NCBI GenBank assembly: GCA_013287605.1
Contig: JABDDM010000007.1
Location: 1-59,673 of the forward strand
From: Ignavibacteria bacterium
GTDB taxonomy: Bacteria > Bacteroidota > Ignavibacteria > Palsa-1295
Length of the DNA: 59,673 bases
Reading direction: 5' to 3'
Positions 33,326 through 42,695 of this stretch are shown here, one piece after another. Position numbers and translations under genes: made by a program. Each line of letters opens with the position of its first letter. The first letter of the stretch is position 1. Below the pieces are notes generated by a model that was given only the letters and a program-made list of their open reading frames with translations, was not told the origin of the DNA and searched no databases.

Positions 33326-33663
33326 GGACCCTCCTTCGCAAAAATTAACGAATGACAAATGACGAAAAATGCGATAAGTTCCGGACGTAAGAGGGCCTCA
33401 TATTAAGATAAATTGATAGTCATGTACACATTATAAGCAAACCTTCCAAGGTTGTCCCCACCATGCGCGCGATTCGCCTTTGTGCTCTCAGGCCAGATCA
33501 TCAAATGTTGAGCGACATTTTTATGTCGCCGCTCACCTTATTGTTCGACAACAAGAAGAGAAGGTTGTAGAGGCTGTTGCTGAGAGTATAGAAAACTTGG
33601 GTGGGTACAACAAAGTAAAAGCCAGGTAAAACTTGCGTTCTACTTGGCCTTCTATCATTTTCG
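33326..33663. other. 338-bp intergenic region
   Basis: No credible ORF. A small hairpin GCGACAT (33512-33518) with ATGTCGC (33523-33529) encloses a T4 loop, without a T-run. The left part must carry the kinase promoter; the right part ends at the tRNA. Confidence 0.5.
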
Positions 33664-33736
<73 letters not shown>

Positions 33737-33838
33737 ATCCTTTTCTATTCGCATTGTTGCGATCCCGTTGTAGGGATGCCCACAACTTGCAACCATGGGT
33801 AGTGGTTCCGAATTTTACCTCAAGTGAGCCTGGGTGAA

Positions 33839-34426
33839 TTAATGCGAGGTTAGAGCGCGGATTCGATACTCCAGATCCTTTGTCGACCTCGGACCGGCGA
33901 GTGTGGCTCCAATACGATCGTTCGGGGTTACAAGCAAAACCGTAGGGATAACGTCGATTCCCCCAAAGGAAGAGGCTAGCTCACTCGAACCAACTACCTG
34001 CTGGAAATCAATTCTATTTGCGCGGACGACTTCAGAAACGCGATCAAACATTTCCTGGCGAGGCCCTTTTTCTTCGAGCGAGATTCCCAGGAAGACGATT
34101 CCCGAGTCACGATACTTCGAAGCCAGTTCTGCAGTTTCACGTAATTCCTGAATGCTCGCTGGGACAGACGATCTCCAGAACATTACCACTACCGGTGAAC
34201 CGAGATAGTCGTGGAGCTGACGCGACACACCGGCGGAATCCCACCAGACAAAATTGGTAACAAAGGTTGCGGAGCCGAGACGATCGTATGTCTTGAGATG
34301 CGATACGTTCGCTTTGTAATCAACAGGTTTGATTTGATCGGCGCTGCTCTGCGATCCGCCGCATGCGGAGAGGCTGAAGCAAAGAATCGGAAGAAGAAAG
34401 CTGCGGGCGAATGGTTTAACGCCCAC
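33839..34426 (-). CDS. TlpA-like thioredoxin-fold lipoprotein lacking both active cysteines
   Basis: 195 residues. A lipoprotein signal ends LSAC (Cys22). The AhpC/TlpA-type thioredoxin fold follows: LHDYLGSPVVVMFWRSSVPAS, IVFLGISLEEKG, IPTVLLVTPNDRIG with the cis-Pro. At the WCxxC position it reads S-V-P-A-S, so both redox cysteines are lost and it cannot be a normal thiol oxidoreductase. It may bind rather than reduce. The start is GTG 34426 (or TTG 34432), overlapping the stop of the upstream anti-sigma gene, so translation is coupled. No cysteine remains in the mature fold apart from the lipid-bearing one. Confidence 0.78.
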   Translation of the reverse strand: MGVKPFARSFLLPILCFSLSACGGSQSSADQIKPVDYKANVSHLKTYDRLGSATFVTNFVWWDSAGVSRQLHDYLGSPVVVMFWRSSVPASIQELRETAELASKYRDSGIVFLGISLEEKGPRQEMFDRVSEVVRANRIDFQQVVGSSELASSFGGIDVIPTVLLVTPNDRIGATLAGPRSTKDLEYRIRALTSH

Positions 34427-34670
34427 TTCCAACCAATGAGGTGTACTCCCGTTCGAGGGTTTGGCGAACCCGCTCACGCGCTTTCTTTGGCAATTCCTGA
34501 TAGTGGTAACGCTCACGACAAAGATCGCGAATCGCGCGTGAGAGTTGATAATCCAACTTGCACTTCGCGCAAGTGATGAGGTGACTTTCTAAAGCGATCC
34601 GTTCCTCGGCGGGTATTGGAGCAGCGTCCAACAGCGCATCGGACTTTTCGAGACATTCAGGGCAGTTCAC
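34416..34670 (-). CDS. Zinc-finger anti-sigma factor-like protein (zf-HC2)
   Basis: 84 residues, cytoplasmic, with CPECLEKS and the HxxxCxxC signature (SHLITCAKC) of anti-sigma factors of the RsrA/ChrR type. Such proteins hold an ECF sigma factor in check and sometimes sense redox stress. No sigma-factor gene lies upstream in the 180 bp before the FKBP gene, so the usual sigma/anti-sigma pair is broken or the sigma partner is elsewhere. It is co-translated with the cysteine-less TlpA-like lipoprotein. Confidence 0.82.
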   Translation of the reverse strand: MNCPECLEKSDALLDAAPIPAEERIALESHLITCAKCKLDYQLSRAIRDLCRERYHYQELPKKARERVRQTLEREYTSLVGSGR

Positions 34671-34850
34671 AACACATCTTCGTTTAGTGATCTCTTAACA
34701 ACAACTCATTCCGTAATACAAATTATTCTTAACAGCCTTGCGAGCGAGATCGAGACAACGCTCATCCTGCAAATTGGAACCTCGCTTCTAAAGCGAAGAG
34801 TTTCGGCCATCGGGCGACATTGGGCCGCCCGAGCCTTTCTTTAAATATAT

Positions 34851-35375
34851 TTATTGAACCTTTAACAGTTCAACGTCGAAGATGAGTGGCGAATTAGGTG
34901 GAATATCACCTACGCCGCGCGCGCCATACGCGAGTTCTGCCGGAATGAGCAATCGACGCTTGCCTCCAACCTTCATCGTCAGCATTCCTTCATCCCATCC
35001 TGGAATCACTTTGCCAACACCGATCGCAGTTACGAACGGTTCGACGTGGTGGAAATTCGGATCAACATTGGAATCGAAAACTTTGCCATCAAGAAGTTGT
35101 CCGGTGTAATTCACGGTGATATTCTGACCGGATTTCGGCATTGTACCGTTACCGGCCTTGACGTCGATGATCATCAATCCCGACGGCGTCACCGTGGTGT
35201 CGCCATGCTTGCCTGCCGCAAGCTTTGGAAGCGTCGGGATAGGAGTTGACTGAATCGACTGTGCCGGTGGTGGGGTAACCGCATTAGTAGAATCGGCATT
35301 TGCCTGCACATCTGCTTTCGGTTTGCAGGAGACGAAGAGGAATACTGAAAGAACGAGCACAAATGAGTAGCGCAT
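34851..35375 (-). CDS. FKBP-type peptidyl-prolyl isomerase, lipoprotein
   Basis: 174 residues from ATG 35375, which opens a lipoprotein signal (MRYSFVLVLSVFLFVSC). A Pro/Ser/Thr-rich linker (about 25-65) leads to one FKBP domain: ITVNYTGQLLDGKVFDSN, VIPGWDEGMLTMKVGGKRRLLIP, YGARGVGDIPPNSPLIFDVELL. All aromatic pocket residues are present. It helps fold exported proteins in the periplasm. It starts 36 bp after the end of rsgA on the same strand. Confidence 0.92.
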   Translation of the reverse strand: MRYSFVLVLSVFLFVSCKPKADVQANADSTNAVTPPPAQSIQSTPIPTLPKLAAGKHGDTTVTPSGLMIIDVKAGNGTMPKSGQNITVNYTGQLLDGKVFDSNVDPNFHHVEPFVTAIGVGKVIPGWDEGMLTMKVGGKRRLLIPAELAYGARGVGDIPPNSPLIFDVELLKVQ

Positions 35376-35410
35376 GAATAAGTAAATAGATGAATGAAAA
35401 AATGCTGAGA

Positions 35411-36550
35411 TCAAAACCGCTCGCGCGTTGCTTTTTCCTGCTCGAGCGCTTCTTCAAAAAGTTTTACGTAGCTGGCGTATCGTTCGATCGCGATCGCTCC
35501 AGTTTCAGTGGCGGCGATCACCGCGCAGGCCGGTTCATGGATATGCGAGCAATTCGTGATTGCACACATTTCGGCATACGGCCCAAATTCAACGAAGAGA
35601 AACTTGAGCTGCGTGCTTTCGATCGCATGATTTGCGAACTCGCGCACGCCGGGGGTGTCAACGACATAGGTATCTGAAATGTCTCCTAATTTTAGGAGCA
35701 CACTGCGGCTTGTCGTGTGTGCACCGCGGCGAAATTTTTTCGAGAGCTCACCTGTGCGTTCATCGTCTGTGCCGAGCAACACATTCACAAGAGAAGATTT
35801 GCCGACACCGGAATGCCCCGCGAAAACGCTTGTTGTGCCGGCGAGGAATTCGTGAAGCGGTGTAAGGCTCCTCGAATCGTTTGCAGTCACGGCGAAGATC
35901 GGGTAACCGACCTTCCGATACAATGTTAGAAAATAATCGAGCTCGGCTTTAATCTCAGGCTTAACCGCGAGATCGATCTTGTTGATGACAATCGCAATCT
36001 TAATGCCACCTTCCAGCCCCGCAACAATGTAGCGATCGATGATACCCGAGCGGATCGGGGGCTCAAGAATACTTACAACGATCACAAGCAGATCGATATT
36101 CGCAACGATTACTTGCGCATAGTCATCCGAACGTCCCGAAGCGCGACGAAGGAGTTTTGTTTTGCGTTCAAGAACTTCGGCGATCAGAGGCACACCTGTG
36201 GTTGATGGGTCGATCAGCACTCGATCGCCCACGGTAACAAGCGTCGCATTCTGATCCGCAGCTAACGTCCGCTTGCCAGCTTTTACGCGCAGTTCAGTAC
36301 CATCCTCAAGCTCTGCGATGAGATACTGGGCCTCGGTGCGAACGATCCGACCTGGAGTGTAGCCATCGGCGACCGCTGAGGAAGCGGCGGCTCGGCCCAC
36401 CATCCGCTCGCGGTGTTTCGTCGTCTTTCGCCTTTCACGCGTCCGGTCTTCGTGAGCGCGCCGGATGCGTTCTGATTGAGGAAGCTCAAGCTCTTCCTGC
36501 TCCTCATTCGAGAGATTCTCACTCTTTGGATCAGCCGGGATCACCAACAA
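35411..36550 (-). CDS. rsgA: Ribosome small-subunit GTPase RsgA
   Basis: 379 residues. A charged N-terminal extension (~1-70) precedes the OB fold (GRIVRTEAQYLIAELEDGTELRV). The circularly permuted GTPase follows: G4 NKID, then G1 GHSGVGKSSLVN, then G3 DTPGVRE. A C-terminal zinc-binding segment has C-AITNCSHIHEPACAV. It matures the 30S subunit in a GTP-dependent way. The extension is longer than in most RsgA proteins. Conserved features are intact. Confidence 0.95.
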   Translation of the reverse strand: MLVIPADPKSENLSNEEQEELELPQSERIRRAHEDRTRERRKTTKHRERMVGRAAASSAVADGYTPGRIVRTEAQYLIAELEDGTELRVKAGKRTLAADQNATLVTVGDRVLIDPSTTGVPLIAEVLERKTKLLRRASGRSDDYAQVIVANIDLLVIVVSILEPPIRSGIIDRYIVAGLEGGIKIAIVINKIDLAVKPEIKAELDYFLTLYRKVGYPIFAVTANDSRSLTPLHEFLAGTTSVFAGHSGVGKSSLVNVLLGTDDERTGELSKKFRRGAHTTSRSVLLKLGDISDTYVVDTPGVREFANHAIESTQLKFLFVEFGPYAEMCAITNCSHIHEPACAVIAATETGAIAIERYASYVKLFEEALEQEKATRERF

Positions 36551-36601
36551 TGGATATGTTTGTGGTAACTTTACAACCCTTAAAGATACGCAACTCGCCG
36601 T

Positions 36602-38206
36602 TTGACGAACAGTTCACCCAGTCTGACTAGTACCCGAAATAAATACCTTGCAGCATCCATGCTGCTTACGGCGCTTATCTATGCGCCCTCGCTGAGCTGG
36701 TCGTTCGGACACGATCAAAATGTCTTCGCCGAGATTGGCGCCCTGATCCTGAAAGGCAAACTTCCTTATCTCGATGCCTGGGATATCAAGCCCCCGAATA
36801 TCTTCTATGTCTACGCGCTTGCACAGTGGATGTTCGGACAGAGCGAGCTCGCGATCCGTCTGCTCGACTGGGTTAGTATTGTGATTACTGGAGGTCTTGT
36901 CTTTCTGCTTACTGCGCGACATGCATCCGAGGAGCCAACGGTAAGTAATCGCATCGGTTTGCTTTCGGTTTTCCTTATCGCGATCACCGCATTCACGTTG
37001 GGCCTTGCCGATACCGCCCAAACAGAATCGTTTTCACTGCCATGGATAGTGGCTGCGGCGCTCTGCGTTTATCGCGTTGAGAGCGACAAAAAGATATTCC
37101 TCGCCGGCGTCTTCATTGCAATAGCGAGCTTCTTCAAGACCACGAATTTCGTTTTCTTTCTTCCGCTTACAATCGAACTGCTCTCGCATCCAAACAAGCG
37201 AGTGAAGAGAGTCCTTCTTTTTATTGCGGGTTGTGCTGCTGGCTCTCTCGCAGAACTGGGGTTCATGTGGACTCAGGGATATTTGCAGGAGTATCTCTTG
37301 ATTACCAGATCTGTCATCTTAGGACATGCATCCGAACTCGCCGGAAGTCCTGTGACGATCTTTAGCGTCCTGAGGATTATCTGGGTCTACCTTGGCGCAT
37401 GGCTGCCGTTGGCGATTGTTGGTGCGGCAGCAATCTTCTCTTCAAGATTTCGGCAGTGGATTTCGCACAAAGTCTCATCCCGATTCGCTGCATTCCTATT
37501 CGTCTTGTTGCTTGCGGGAATTGTCGGAGTTCTCGTACAGCAAAAGGGCTGGGGATATCACTACGTGATCCTGTTGCCGGGACTTATTCCGCTTACGGCG
37601 CTTCTTGCGTACCCGATCCTCGCGAAGGTTGCGCACATAGTCTCACAGAGGGTGCCAGTGCATCCGTTTGTTATCGGTGTCTTGCTTACGATCTTCATCA
37701 CGGCAATGCCGCTCAGTGGTGCACGATGGCTTCATGTCTATTATGACAGCACGCTAGCTCTATCGAATCATCCGAAGTACCTTTCAACGCTGGGTTCGCA
37801 CAATAGCATGTATTATCCTCTTTGTACAGAATCTCTCGCGGAATATTTACTCCGGCATGTGCAGCCCAATGAAAGTACTTTTATTCTCGGTCAGGAGCCA
37901 GGCGCATATTGGAAGGCGAATCGAATGCCCACGACACGATACATCTATACGCTACTCTTCACAAGTCCAGTCATGAAGCAGGAAAATTTCGATGAACTGG
38001 CGCATTCACTTCGCAAAGAGCTGCCGGCACTTATTGTTGTTGAGCGTTTTGATACACTCGCATTCTCCGGCACAACTACGACAAGCGAAGATCTGTTGAG
38101 TACACCCAGGCTGCAAGACGTCAATAAACTTCTTCACGAACACTATGTCTTCACGGATATCGTGTGTGACAAGTTCTTGATCTACGCACGCAAACCCACG
38201 ATGTAA
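36602..38206 (+). CDS. GT39-like integral-membrane glycosyltransferase
   Basis: 534 residues, about 11-12 membrane helices. The first periplasmic loop has AWDIKPPNIFY, which fits the D-x-x-K-P-P pattern of PMT_2/ArnT-type GT39 enzymes that use lipid-linked sugar donors. Their usual product is a glycosylated lipid A, protein or polymer, not identifiable here. A soluble C-terminal domain of about 120 residues follows. The start is TTG 36602 because no ATG lies before the first helix. It overlaps the promoter region of the divergent rsgA gene and is followed 9 bp later by a small membrane protein gene. Confidence 0.82.
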   Translation: MTNSSPSLTSTRNKYLAASMLLTALIYAPSLSWSFGHDQNVFAEIGALILKGKLPYLDAWDIKPPNIFYVYALAQWMFGQSELAIRLLDWVSIVITGGLVFLLTARHASEEPTVSNRIGLLSVFLIAITAFTLGLADTAQTESFSLPWIVAAALCVYRVESDKKIFLAGVFIAIASFFKTTNFVFFLPLTIELLSHPNKRVKRVLLFIAGCAAGSLAELGFMWTQGYLQEYLLITRSVILGHASELAGSPVTIFSVLRIIWVYLGAWLPLAIVGAAAIFSSRFRQWISHKVSSRFAAFLFVLLLAGIVGVLVQQKGWGYHYVILLPGLIPLTALLAYPILAKVAHIVSQRVPVHPFVIGVLLTIFITAMPLSGARWLHVYYDSTLALSNHPKYLSTLGSHNSMYYPLCTESLAEYLLRHVQPNESTFILGQEPGAYWKANRMPTTRYIYTLLFTSPVMKQENFDELAHSLRKELPALIVVERFDTLAFSGTTTTSEDLLSTPRLQDVNKLLHEHYVFTDIVCDKFLIYARKPTM

Positions 38207-38215
38207 ATTTGCCAC

Positions 38216-38419
38216 ATGCAACTGATCACGTTTCACAAGATATTGATCTCTGTCGCCATTCTCTTTTTCCTGTTTTTTGGAATCAGGGAGCTCATCGTCG
38301 CCAAGTCGTTGGAGAATTATGTCAGGACCGGATTCTCTCTCGTCGTGATCGTTTCCCTTGGATTTTATTTGCGTTGGGTTATCCGGACGTACAACCAGCC
38401 TCCTACTCCAAAGCGTTGA
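38216..38419 (+). CDS. Small two-helix membrane protein, 67 aa
   Basis: 67 residues with two hydrophobic segments (about 8-24 and 40-55) and a polar tail (TYNQPPTPKR). It lies 9 bp after the GT39-like gene on the same strand, so is probably co-transcribed. It has no recognisable motif; it may be an assembly or regulatory subunit. Confidence 0.7.
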   Translation: MQLITFHKILISVAILFFLFFGIRELIVAKSLENYVRTGFSLVVIVSLGFYLRWVIRTYNQPPTPKR

Positions 38420-38482
38420 ATTTCTTCTTCTATAATGTTTGTTGAGACGACCAGAAGAAATGTTGCCTAAAAGAAAGCTCTT

Positions 38483-38908
38483 ATGTACGATCCGATTTTA
38501 GTCCAGCCGATGCGTGATGAAGTTACACGCGTGGGCGTCAAGGAGACCCGAACTGCCGAAGCAGTCGATGCCGCTGTTAAATCGCCAGGCACGACATTCG
38601 TGTTTGTTAATTCTGTCTGCGGTTGTGCAGCCGGTGGCGCGCGCCCTGCGCTTGCATTGGCGATGAAGCACGAGAATTTGCCCGATCAGGCGATCACAGT
38701 CTTTGCCGGCAATGATATCGAAGCGGTCAAGCAAGTGCGCTCGCACTTCCTTGGTTATGCACCGAGTTCACCTCAGTTTGGGATGTTCAAGGATGGAGAA
38801 CTTGTCTTCATGCTGGAGCGCTGGCAGATCGAAGGACGCCATCCTCTGGAGCTTGCGCAAACGCTGAAGAACGCATTCGACGAGCACTGCGTCAAGATCT
38901 CTGCCTGA
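38483..38908 (+). CDS. Bacilliredoxin (BrxA/BrxB family)
   Basis: 141 residues of thioredoxin-like fold with the family's CGC active site in FVNSVCGCAAGGARPAL and the downstream MFKDGELVFMLERWQIEGR region. Bacilliredoxins remove bacillithiol from S-bacillithiolated proteins. They are best known in Firmicutes but also occur in Bacteroidota/Chlorobiota, where bacillithiol is made. The thiol synthesis genes are not in this window. It follows the small membrane protein gene by 63 bp. Confidence 0.92.
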   Translation: MYDPILVQPMRDEVTRVGVKETRTAEAVDAAVKSPGTTFVFVNSVCGCAAGGARPALALAMKHENLPDQAITVFAGNDIEAVKQVRSHFLGYAPSSPQFGMFKDGELVFMLERWQIEGRHPLELAQTLKNAFDEHCVKISA

Positions 38909-38910
38909 TC

Positions 38911-39876
38911 TTAGGCAGCCTTCACCAATGTGAGGGCCGATTGCTCCGGGCCGAAGCGATCCAGCTCACTGGCTTTCACAACGATCTCTTTATTGACAAC
39001 GATCACCTTCTGGGTGATCGTTTTTTTATCAATCGTAATGAGATTATACTTCAATTCTTCCCGCGGGTTCACTGGATAGACCGCTCCGCCTCCATTTAAG
39101 CACACAATTCCTTTGCGTGAGTACTCGGCGGTGAAGTGCACATGGCCATGGAGCACCATCCCGACGTTACCAGCATTCATCGTTTTTAGAAACTTACGCT
39201 TCCCGCGAAGTTTGAGCGTGGCTTGTTCAATACGCTCGACGATCACGTTCGTCTCGGGTGGTGTGTGAAGTTTACTCTCATCCTTTCTTCGAAAGAGATG
39301 ATGATGGACCATCACGATCCGATGATCGCAATGCTTGATCTCTTTGTCCTTTAGCAGCATCACGAGTTCGTCCAACTCTCTATCTGCAATCTCTCCGTTC
39401 GAACCAACGGGATTTCTCAAGGCGGATTGGCGGGCTACCGAATTAAGTCCGATCATCGCGACATTCCCCAGAACCTTTGCATACGGGAACGGACTACTCC
39501 CCGGTCCCTCGCTTCCAGCAAATGTTTCGGAGAACGTGTCGTAGAATAAATTCAGATGACGCACATAATCGCGATTGGAACAGCGTCCGGGGAATTGCAA
39601 TAATTCGTCGGCAAGATGCGGGCCGCCGAAAATATCGTGATTGCCAATGACCAGCGAGAGTCGTTCGGCATTCAAGATTTCGAGGTCTTTGAAAAGCTCT
39701 CTGCAGGCTTTCAAATCACGTTCATCGGCGTTGCTTGTGATGTCGCCTGTGAATGCGATGTGATCGGCATGCTGCACATAGAGCGCATGCTCCAGGACGG
39801 TTTTTAGTCGGGGAAGATGGTCGGGATGGAATCGTTCGTTGACGTGGGAATCGGAAATGTGAGCAATCTTGAGCAT
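38911..39876 (-). CDS. Calcineurin-like metallophosphoesterase
   Basis: 321 residues from ATG 39876, chosen because AGGA lies about 6 nt upstream and the family begins with MLKIAHISDSHVN. Dinuclear metal site: DSH, FTGDITSN (GDxxD/N-type), VIGNHDIF (GNHD), MVHHHLF and LHGHVH (GHxH). All metal ligands are present, so it is likely an active phosphodiesterase or phosphatase. The substrate is unknown. It converges with the bacilliredoxin gene with 2 bp between them. Confidence 0.9.
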   Translation of the reverse strand: MLKIAHISDSHVNERFHPDHLPRLKTVLEHALYVQHADHIAFTGDITSNADERDLKACRELFKDLEILNAERLSLVIGNHDIFGGPHLADELLQFPGRCSNRDYVRHLNLFYDTFSETFAGSEGPGSSPFPYAKVLGNVAMIGLNSVARQSALRNPVGSNGEIADRELDELVMLLKDKEIKHCDHRIVMVHHHLFRRKDESKLHTPPETNVIVERIEQATLKLRGKRKFLKTMNAGNVGMVLHGHVHFTAEYSRKGIVCLNGGGAVYPVNPREELKYNLITIDKKTITQKVIVVNKEIVVKASELDRFGPEQSALTLVKAA

Positions 39877-40207
39877 TCGTCCTGCGTGGGTAGTTTCAAA
39901 CTCTCGCGCGGTCTTTCCTTCAGATTCAAACACAATGATCGGTGCTCAAGTCCCTTCCGGAGGTTATTGCACCGTTATCCTCGTGTTACCATCTAGTATT
40001 GTCGCCCTAAAACGGCAGAATCGGTTGCTTAGGGGCTATCCGATCAGTTGCCAGTTCATGAAAATGCACAATACGGCTCAAAAATTGGAATTATACGAGC
40101 TGGCATGGAATTAGCTATATACTGCAGACCAGCATCCAGAGTTTGAACTTGTAGTTGTCTGCTCCGTAGCCACATTGGGACGGATATTTCCCATGTTTTG
40201 AGATAGA
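39877..40207. other. 331-bp intergenic region upstream of rpoN
   Basis: Divergent promoter region between the phosphoesterase and rpoN. No ORF with good coding character and no clear -24/-12 site was found. Nothing else stands out. Confidence 0.5.
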
Positions 40208-41773
40208 ATGCTTCAATTACGGCAAAATCAATCACTGCAGCAGAGGCTAACCCCTCAGCAAGTCCAGTACCTTAAGCTGCTGCAACTGCCGATTATCGCG
40301 CTTGAACAGCGGATCAAATCAGAGATCGAAGAGAATCCGATGCTCGAAGAAGCATCGGAAGAAGAGGAAATGCAGCAAGGCATCGACAGCGCTTCGAGCA
40401 CCGAGCCGTACGAAATGACGGATGCTGCCAGCGCACAGGATGTTGAGGTGCCGATCACAACCGCCGAGCAGCTCAACGCTCAGGAAGGCAAGGATGCTGA
40501 GGCAAATCAGAAAGAAGCCGATACTTCGAACGAGTACTCGTTCGAAGATTATATGAACGACGACCTCGAAGGCTTCAAGAGCCCCACGGGTTCGAATTCA
40601 TCGAATGATGACGAGCGAGAAGAAATGCCGCATGCGGCTAGTCTCTCGTTCACCGAATCATTGTTCGCACAAGTGTCGCTGCTGAATCTTCCCGACCGGT
40701 TGCGCGCGCTCGCAGAAGAGATCATTGGTTCGATCGATGAGGATGGTTATTTGCGCGTACCGCTTGAGCAGATCGTCAGCGATGCCGCAGTATTTTATGA
40801 TGAAGTATACACAATGCCCGAAGCGGAGGCGTTGCTTCATCGTCTGCAAAAGCTTGATCCGCCAGGCGTCGCTGCACGTGACCTTCGCGAATGTCTGCTT
40901 GTGCAGTTGGAGGTTATGCCGAATCACAATCCAATTCGGGAAGTTGCGCAGCACATCATCTCCGAGCGATTCGACGATTTCGTGAATAAGCGTTACACGG
41001 CCCTTTCGCGTCATTTTTCGCGGGAGCCGCATGATCTGAAGCCGGCGATCGACCTCATTCAACGTCTCAATCCGAAACCAGGGGCTCCGAGCGGCGCACT
41101 TGCCGACAGCACGAAGTACATCACAGCCGATTTTTATCTTGAGCGTACACCCGACGGCAAAGATTTTCTCATCACGCTGAACGAGCGTGGGGTACCGCCG
41201 CTGAGGGTGAACGCTGCATACAAGGACCTTGTCCGCAAGCAGCAGCCTGAGCATGGACGCGCGCTTACACCGGAAGCGAAAGATTTTATTAAGAAGAAAT
41301 TCGAAGCTGCGAAATTTTTTATCATGGCGATCTACCAGCGCCGTGAGACGATGATGCGCGTGATGCAATCGATCGTAAAGCATCAGCGCTCGTTCTTTGA
41401 TGCCGGTGAGAAATTCCTCAAGCCGCTGATCTACAAAACGATCGCAGAAGATATCGGAATGGATATCTCAACAATCTGCCGCGTAGTCAATGGTAAATAT
41501 TGCCAGACCGATCACGGTGTCTTTGAGTTGAAGTATTTCTTCAGTGAAGCGATCCCAACCGAAGGCGGCGAGGGCGAGGCTGTAGCGAACAAAGTTGTAA
41601 AGAACCGCATCAAGGATATCATCGATGCCGAGAATGGCTCCGACCCACTCAGTGATGAGAAGATCGTGCAGCTGCTCAACAACGAAGGTTTTGATGTTGC
41701 CCGCAGAACGGTCGCTAAGTATCGTGAGCAGATGAATATTCCAGTCGCAAGACTGCGCCGTAAGCTGATGTAA
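40208..41773 (+). CDS. rpoN: RNA polymerase sigma-54 factor
   Basis: 521 residues. Region I (LRQNQSLQQRLTPQQVQYLKLLQLP) is Gln/Leu-rich. An acidic region II (about 50-140) follows, then the core-binding region III with a helix-turn-helix. The RpoN box ARRTVAKYREQMNIP sits at the C-terminus. Sigma-54 needs AAA+ activators to open promoters. No activator gene is in the window. ATG at 40208. The stop is followed after 6 bp by the convergent permease gene. Confidence 0.97.
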   Translation: MLQLRQNQSLQQRLTPQQVQYLKLLQLPIIALEQRIKSEIEENPMLEEASEEEEMQQGIDSASSTEPYEMTDAASAQDVEVPITTAEQLNAQEGKDAEANQKEADTSNEYSFEDYMNDDLEGFKSPTGSNSSNDDEREEMPHAASLSFTESLFAQVSLLNLPDRLRALAEEIIGSIDEDGYLRVPLEQIVSDAAVFYDEVYTMPEAEALLHRLQKLDPPGVAARDLRECLLVQLEVMPNHNPIREVAQHIISERFDDFVNKRYTALSRHFSREPHDLKPAIDLIQRLNPKPGAPSGALADSTKYITADFYLERTPDGKDFLITLNERGVPPLRVNAAYKDLVRKQQPEHGRALTPEAKDFIKKKFEAAKFFIMAIYQRRETMMRVMQSIVKHQRSFFDAGEKFLKPLIYKTIAEDIGMDISTICRVVNGKYCQTDHGVFELKYFFSEAIPTEGGEGEAVANKVVKNRIKDIIDAENGSDPLSDEKIVQLLNNEGFDVARRTVAKYREQMNIPVARLRRKLM

Positions 41774-41779
41774 TCAGCC

Positions 41780-42691
41780 TCAAACCCACCGCAACAGGTG
41801 CGCCCAGATTGGGACGGTGACGAGCGAAATTGGGATTCCGATCCCCACCATTAAATTCGAGAGCTCCGGCTCTAATCCATATTCTTCAGCGATAATGGCT
41901 CCGGTGATCATCGGAGCCATTGCTGCTTCTGTGATCGTGACTTGAATCCACTCTCCACGTGCTCCTATGAATACAACATAGATAAGCAGAATCAGCAGTG
42001 GTGCGACAATCAACTTCAAGCACCACCCGATACCGAGTTCAAGACGATATTTCCCAAGAGTAGCAGCTTTGAAGTTCAATTGATAACCGATTGAGACAAG
42101 TGCAACCGGTACAAGTGTACTACCGATCCTATCGAGAATCGAAATGAATGCTGGGGGATAACAGATCGGCCTCAGGCATAATGCAACAACAGTTGCAAGG
42201 AACGGAGCAAAGGTGAAGATTCGCCGAGCGACAACCTTCGCGCTAATCTCTTTCGAGCTGAAGATCGCTGCCGCGAAAAGTCCGAGCGTGGATAGCACAA
42301 AGAATGAGCCCGCTTGATCGGCAAGCACTCCTGCTTCTAGCGATGAAGGCCCATACAACGCCTCAAGAAGAGGAAATCCAACGAAGGATGTGTTGCCAAG
42401 ACATGCAGTTAACAGCAAAGCTCCAATCGTCCCACGCGACCACTTGAGCCATCGACCGAGCAGAATGATGATGATCCCACACCCGATAAAGACGATCCAG
42501 GCCATTCCAGCCGGATAAAGCGCTCGACGCGTGATCGCCATTTCATGTACATGCAACAATACGATGGCAGGGAGTGCAATATTGACGACAAAGCTATTGA
42601 GAACGGCGGATGTCGAGTGCGGAAGCTTTCCGAGCCTGTGAAGAATCGCACCAATTATAAGGCAGACGAAAATCAGAATGAGATTGGCCAC
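41780..42691 (-). CDS. AEC-family (auxin efflux carrier-like) permease
   Basis: 303 residues from GTG 42691, about 10 membrane helices in two repeats of five, with the family's NPxxxL-like first half (AVLNSFVVNIALPAIVLLHV) and second half (GLEPELSNLMVGIGIPISLVTVPIW). Members export or import organic acids, amino acids or hormones; the substrate is not assignable. The GTG lies 5 bp after the cinA stop; longer starts would overlap cinA. It is last in the pgsA-pgpA-cinA unit. Confidence 0.85.
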   Translation of the reverse strand: MANLILIFVCLIIGAILHRLGKLPHSTSAVLNSFVVNIALPAIVLLHVHEMAITRRALYPAGMAWIVFIGCGIIIILLGRWLKWSRGTIGALLLTACLGNTSFVGFPLLEALYGPSSLEAGVLADQAGSFFVLSTLGLFAAAIFSSKEISAKVVARRIFTFAPFLATVVALCLRPICYPPAFISILDRIGSTLVPVALVSIGYQLNFKAATLGKYRLELGIGWCLKLIVAPLLILLIYVVFIGARGEWIQVTITEAAMAPMITGAIIAEEYGLEPELSNLMVGIGIPISLVTVPIWAHLLRWV

Positions 42692-42695
42692 AATC

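Noticed and set aside
38901-38918. Small inverted repeat CTGCCT/AGGCAG between bacilliredoxin and the phosphoesterase as a terminator
   Set aside because: Only six pairs, no T-run, and it overlaps both stop codons.
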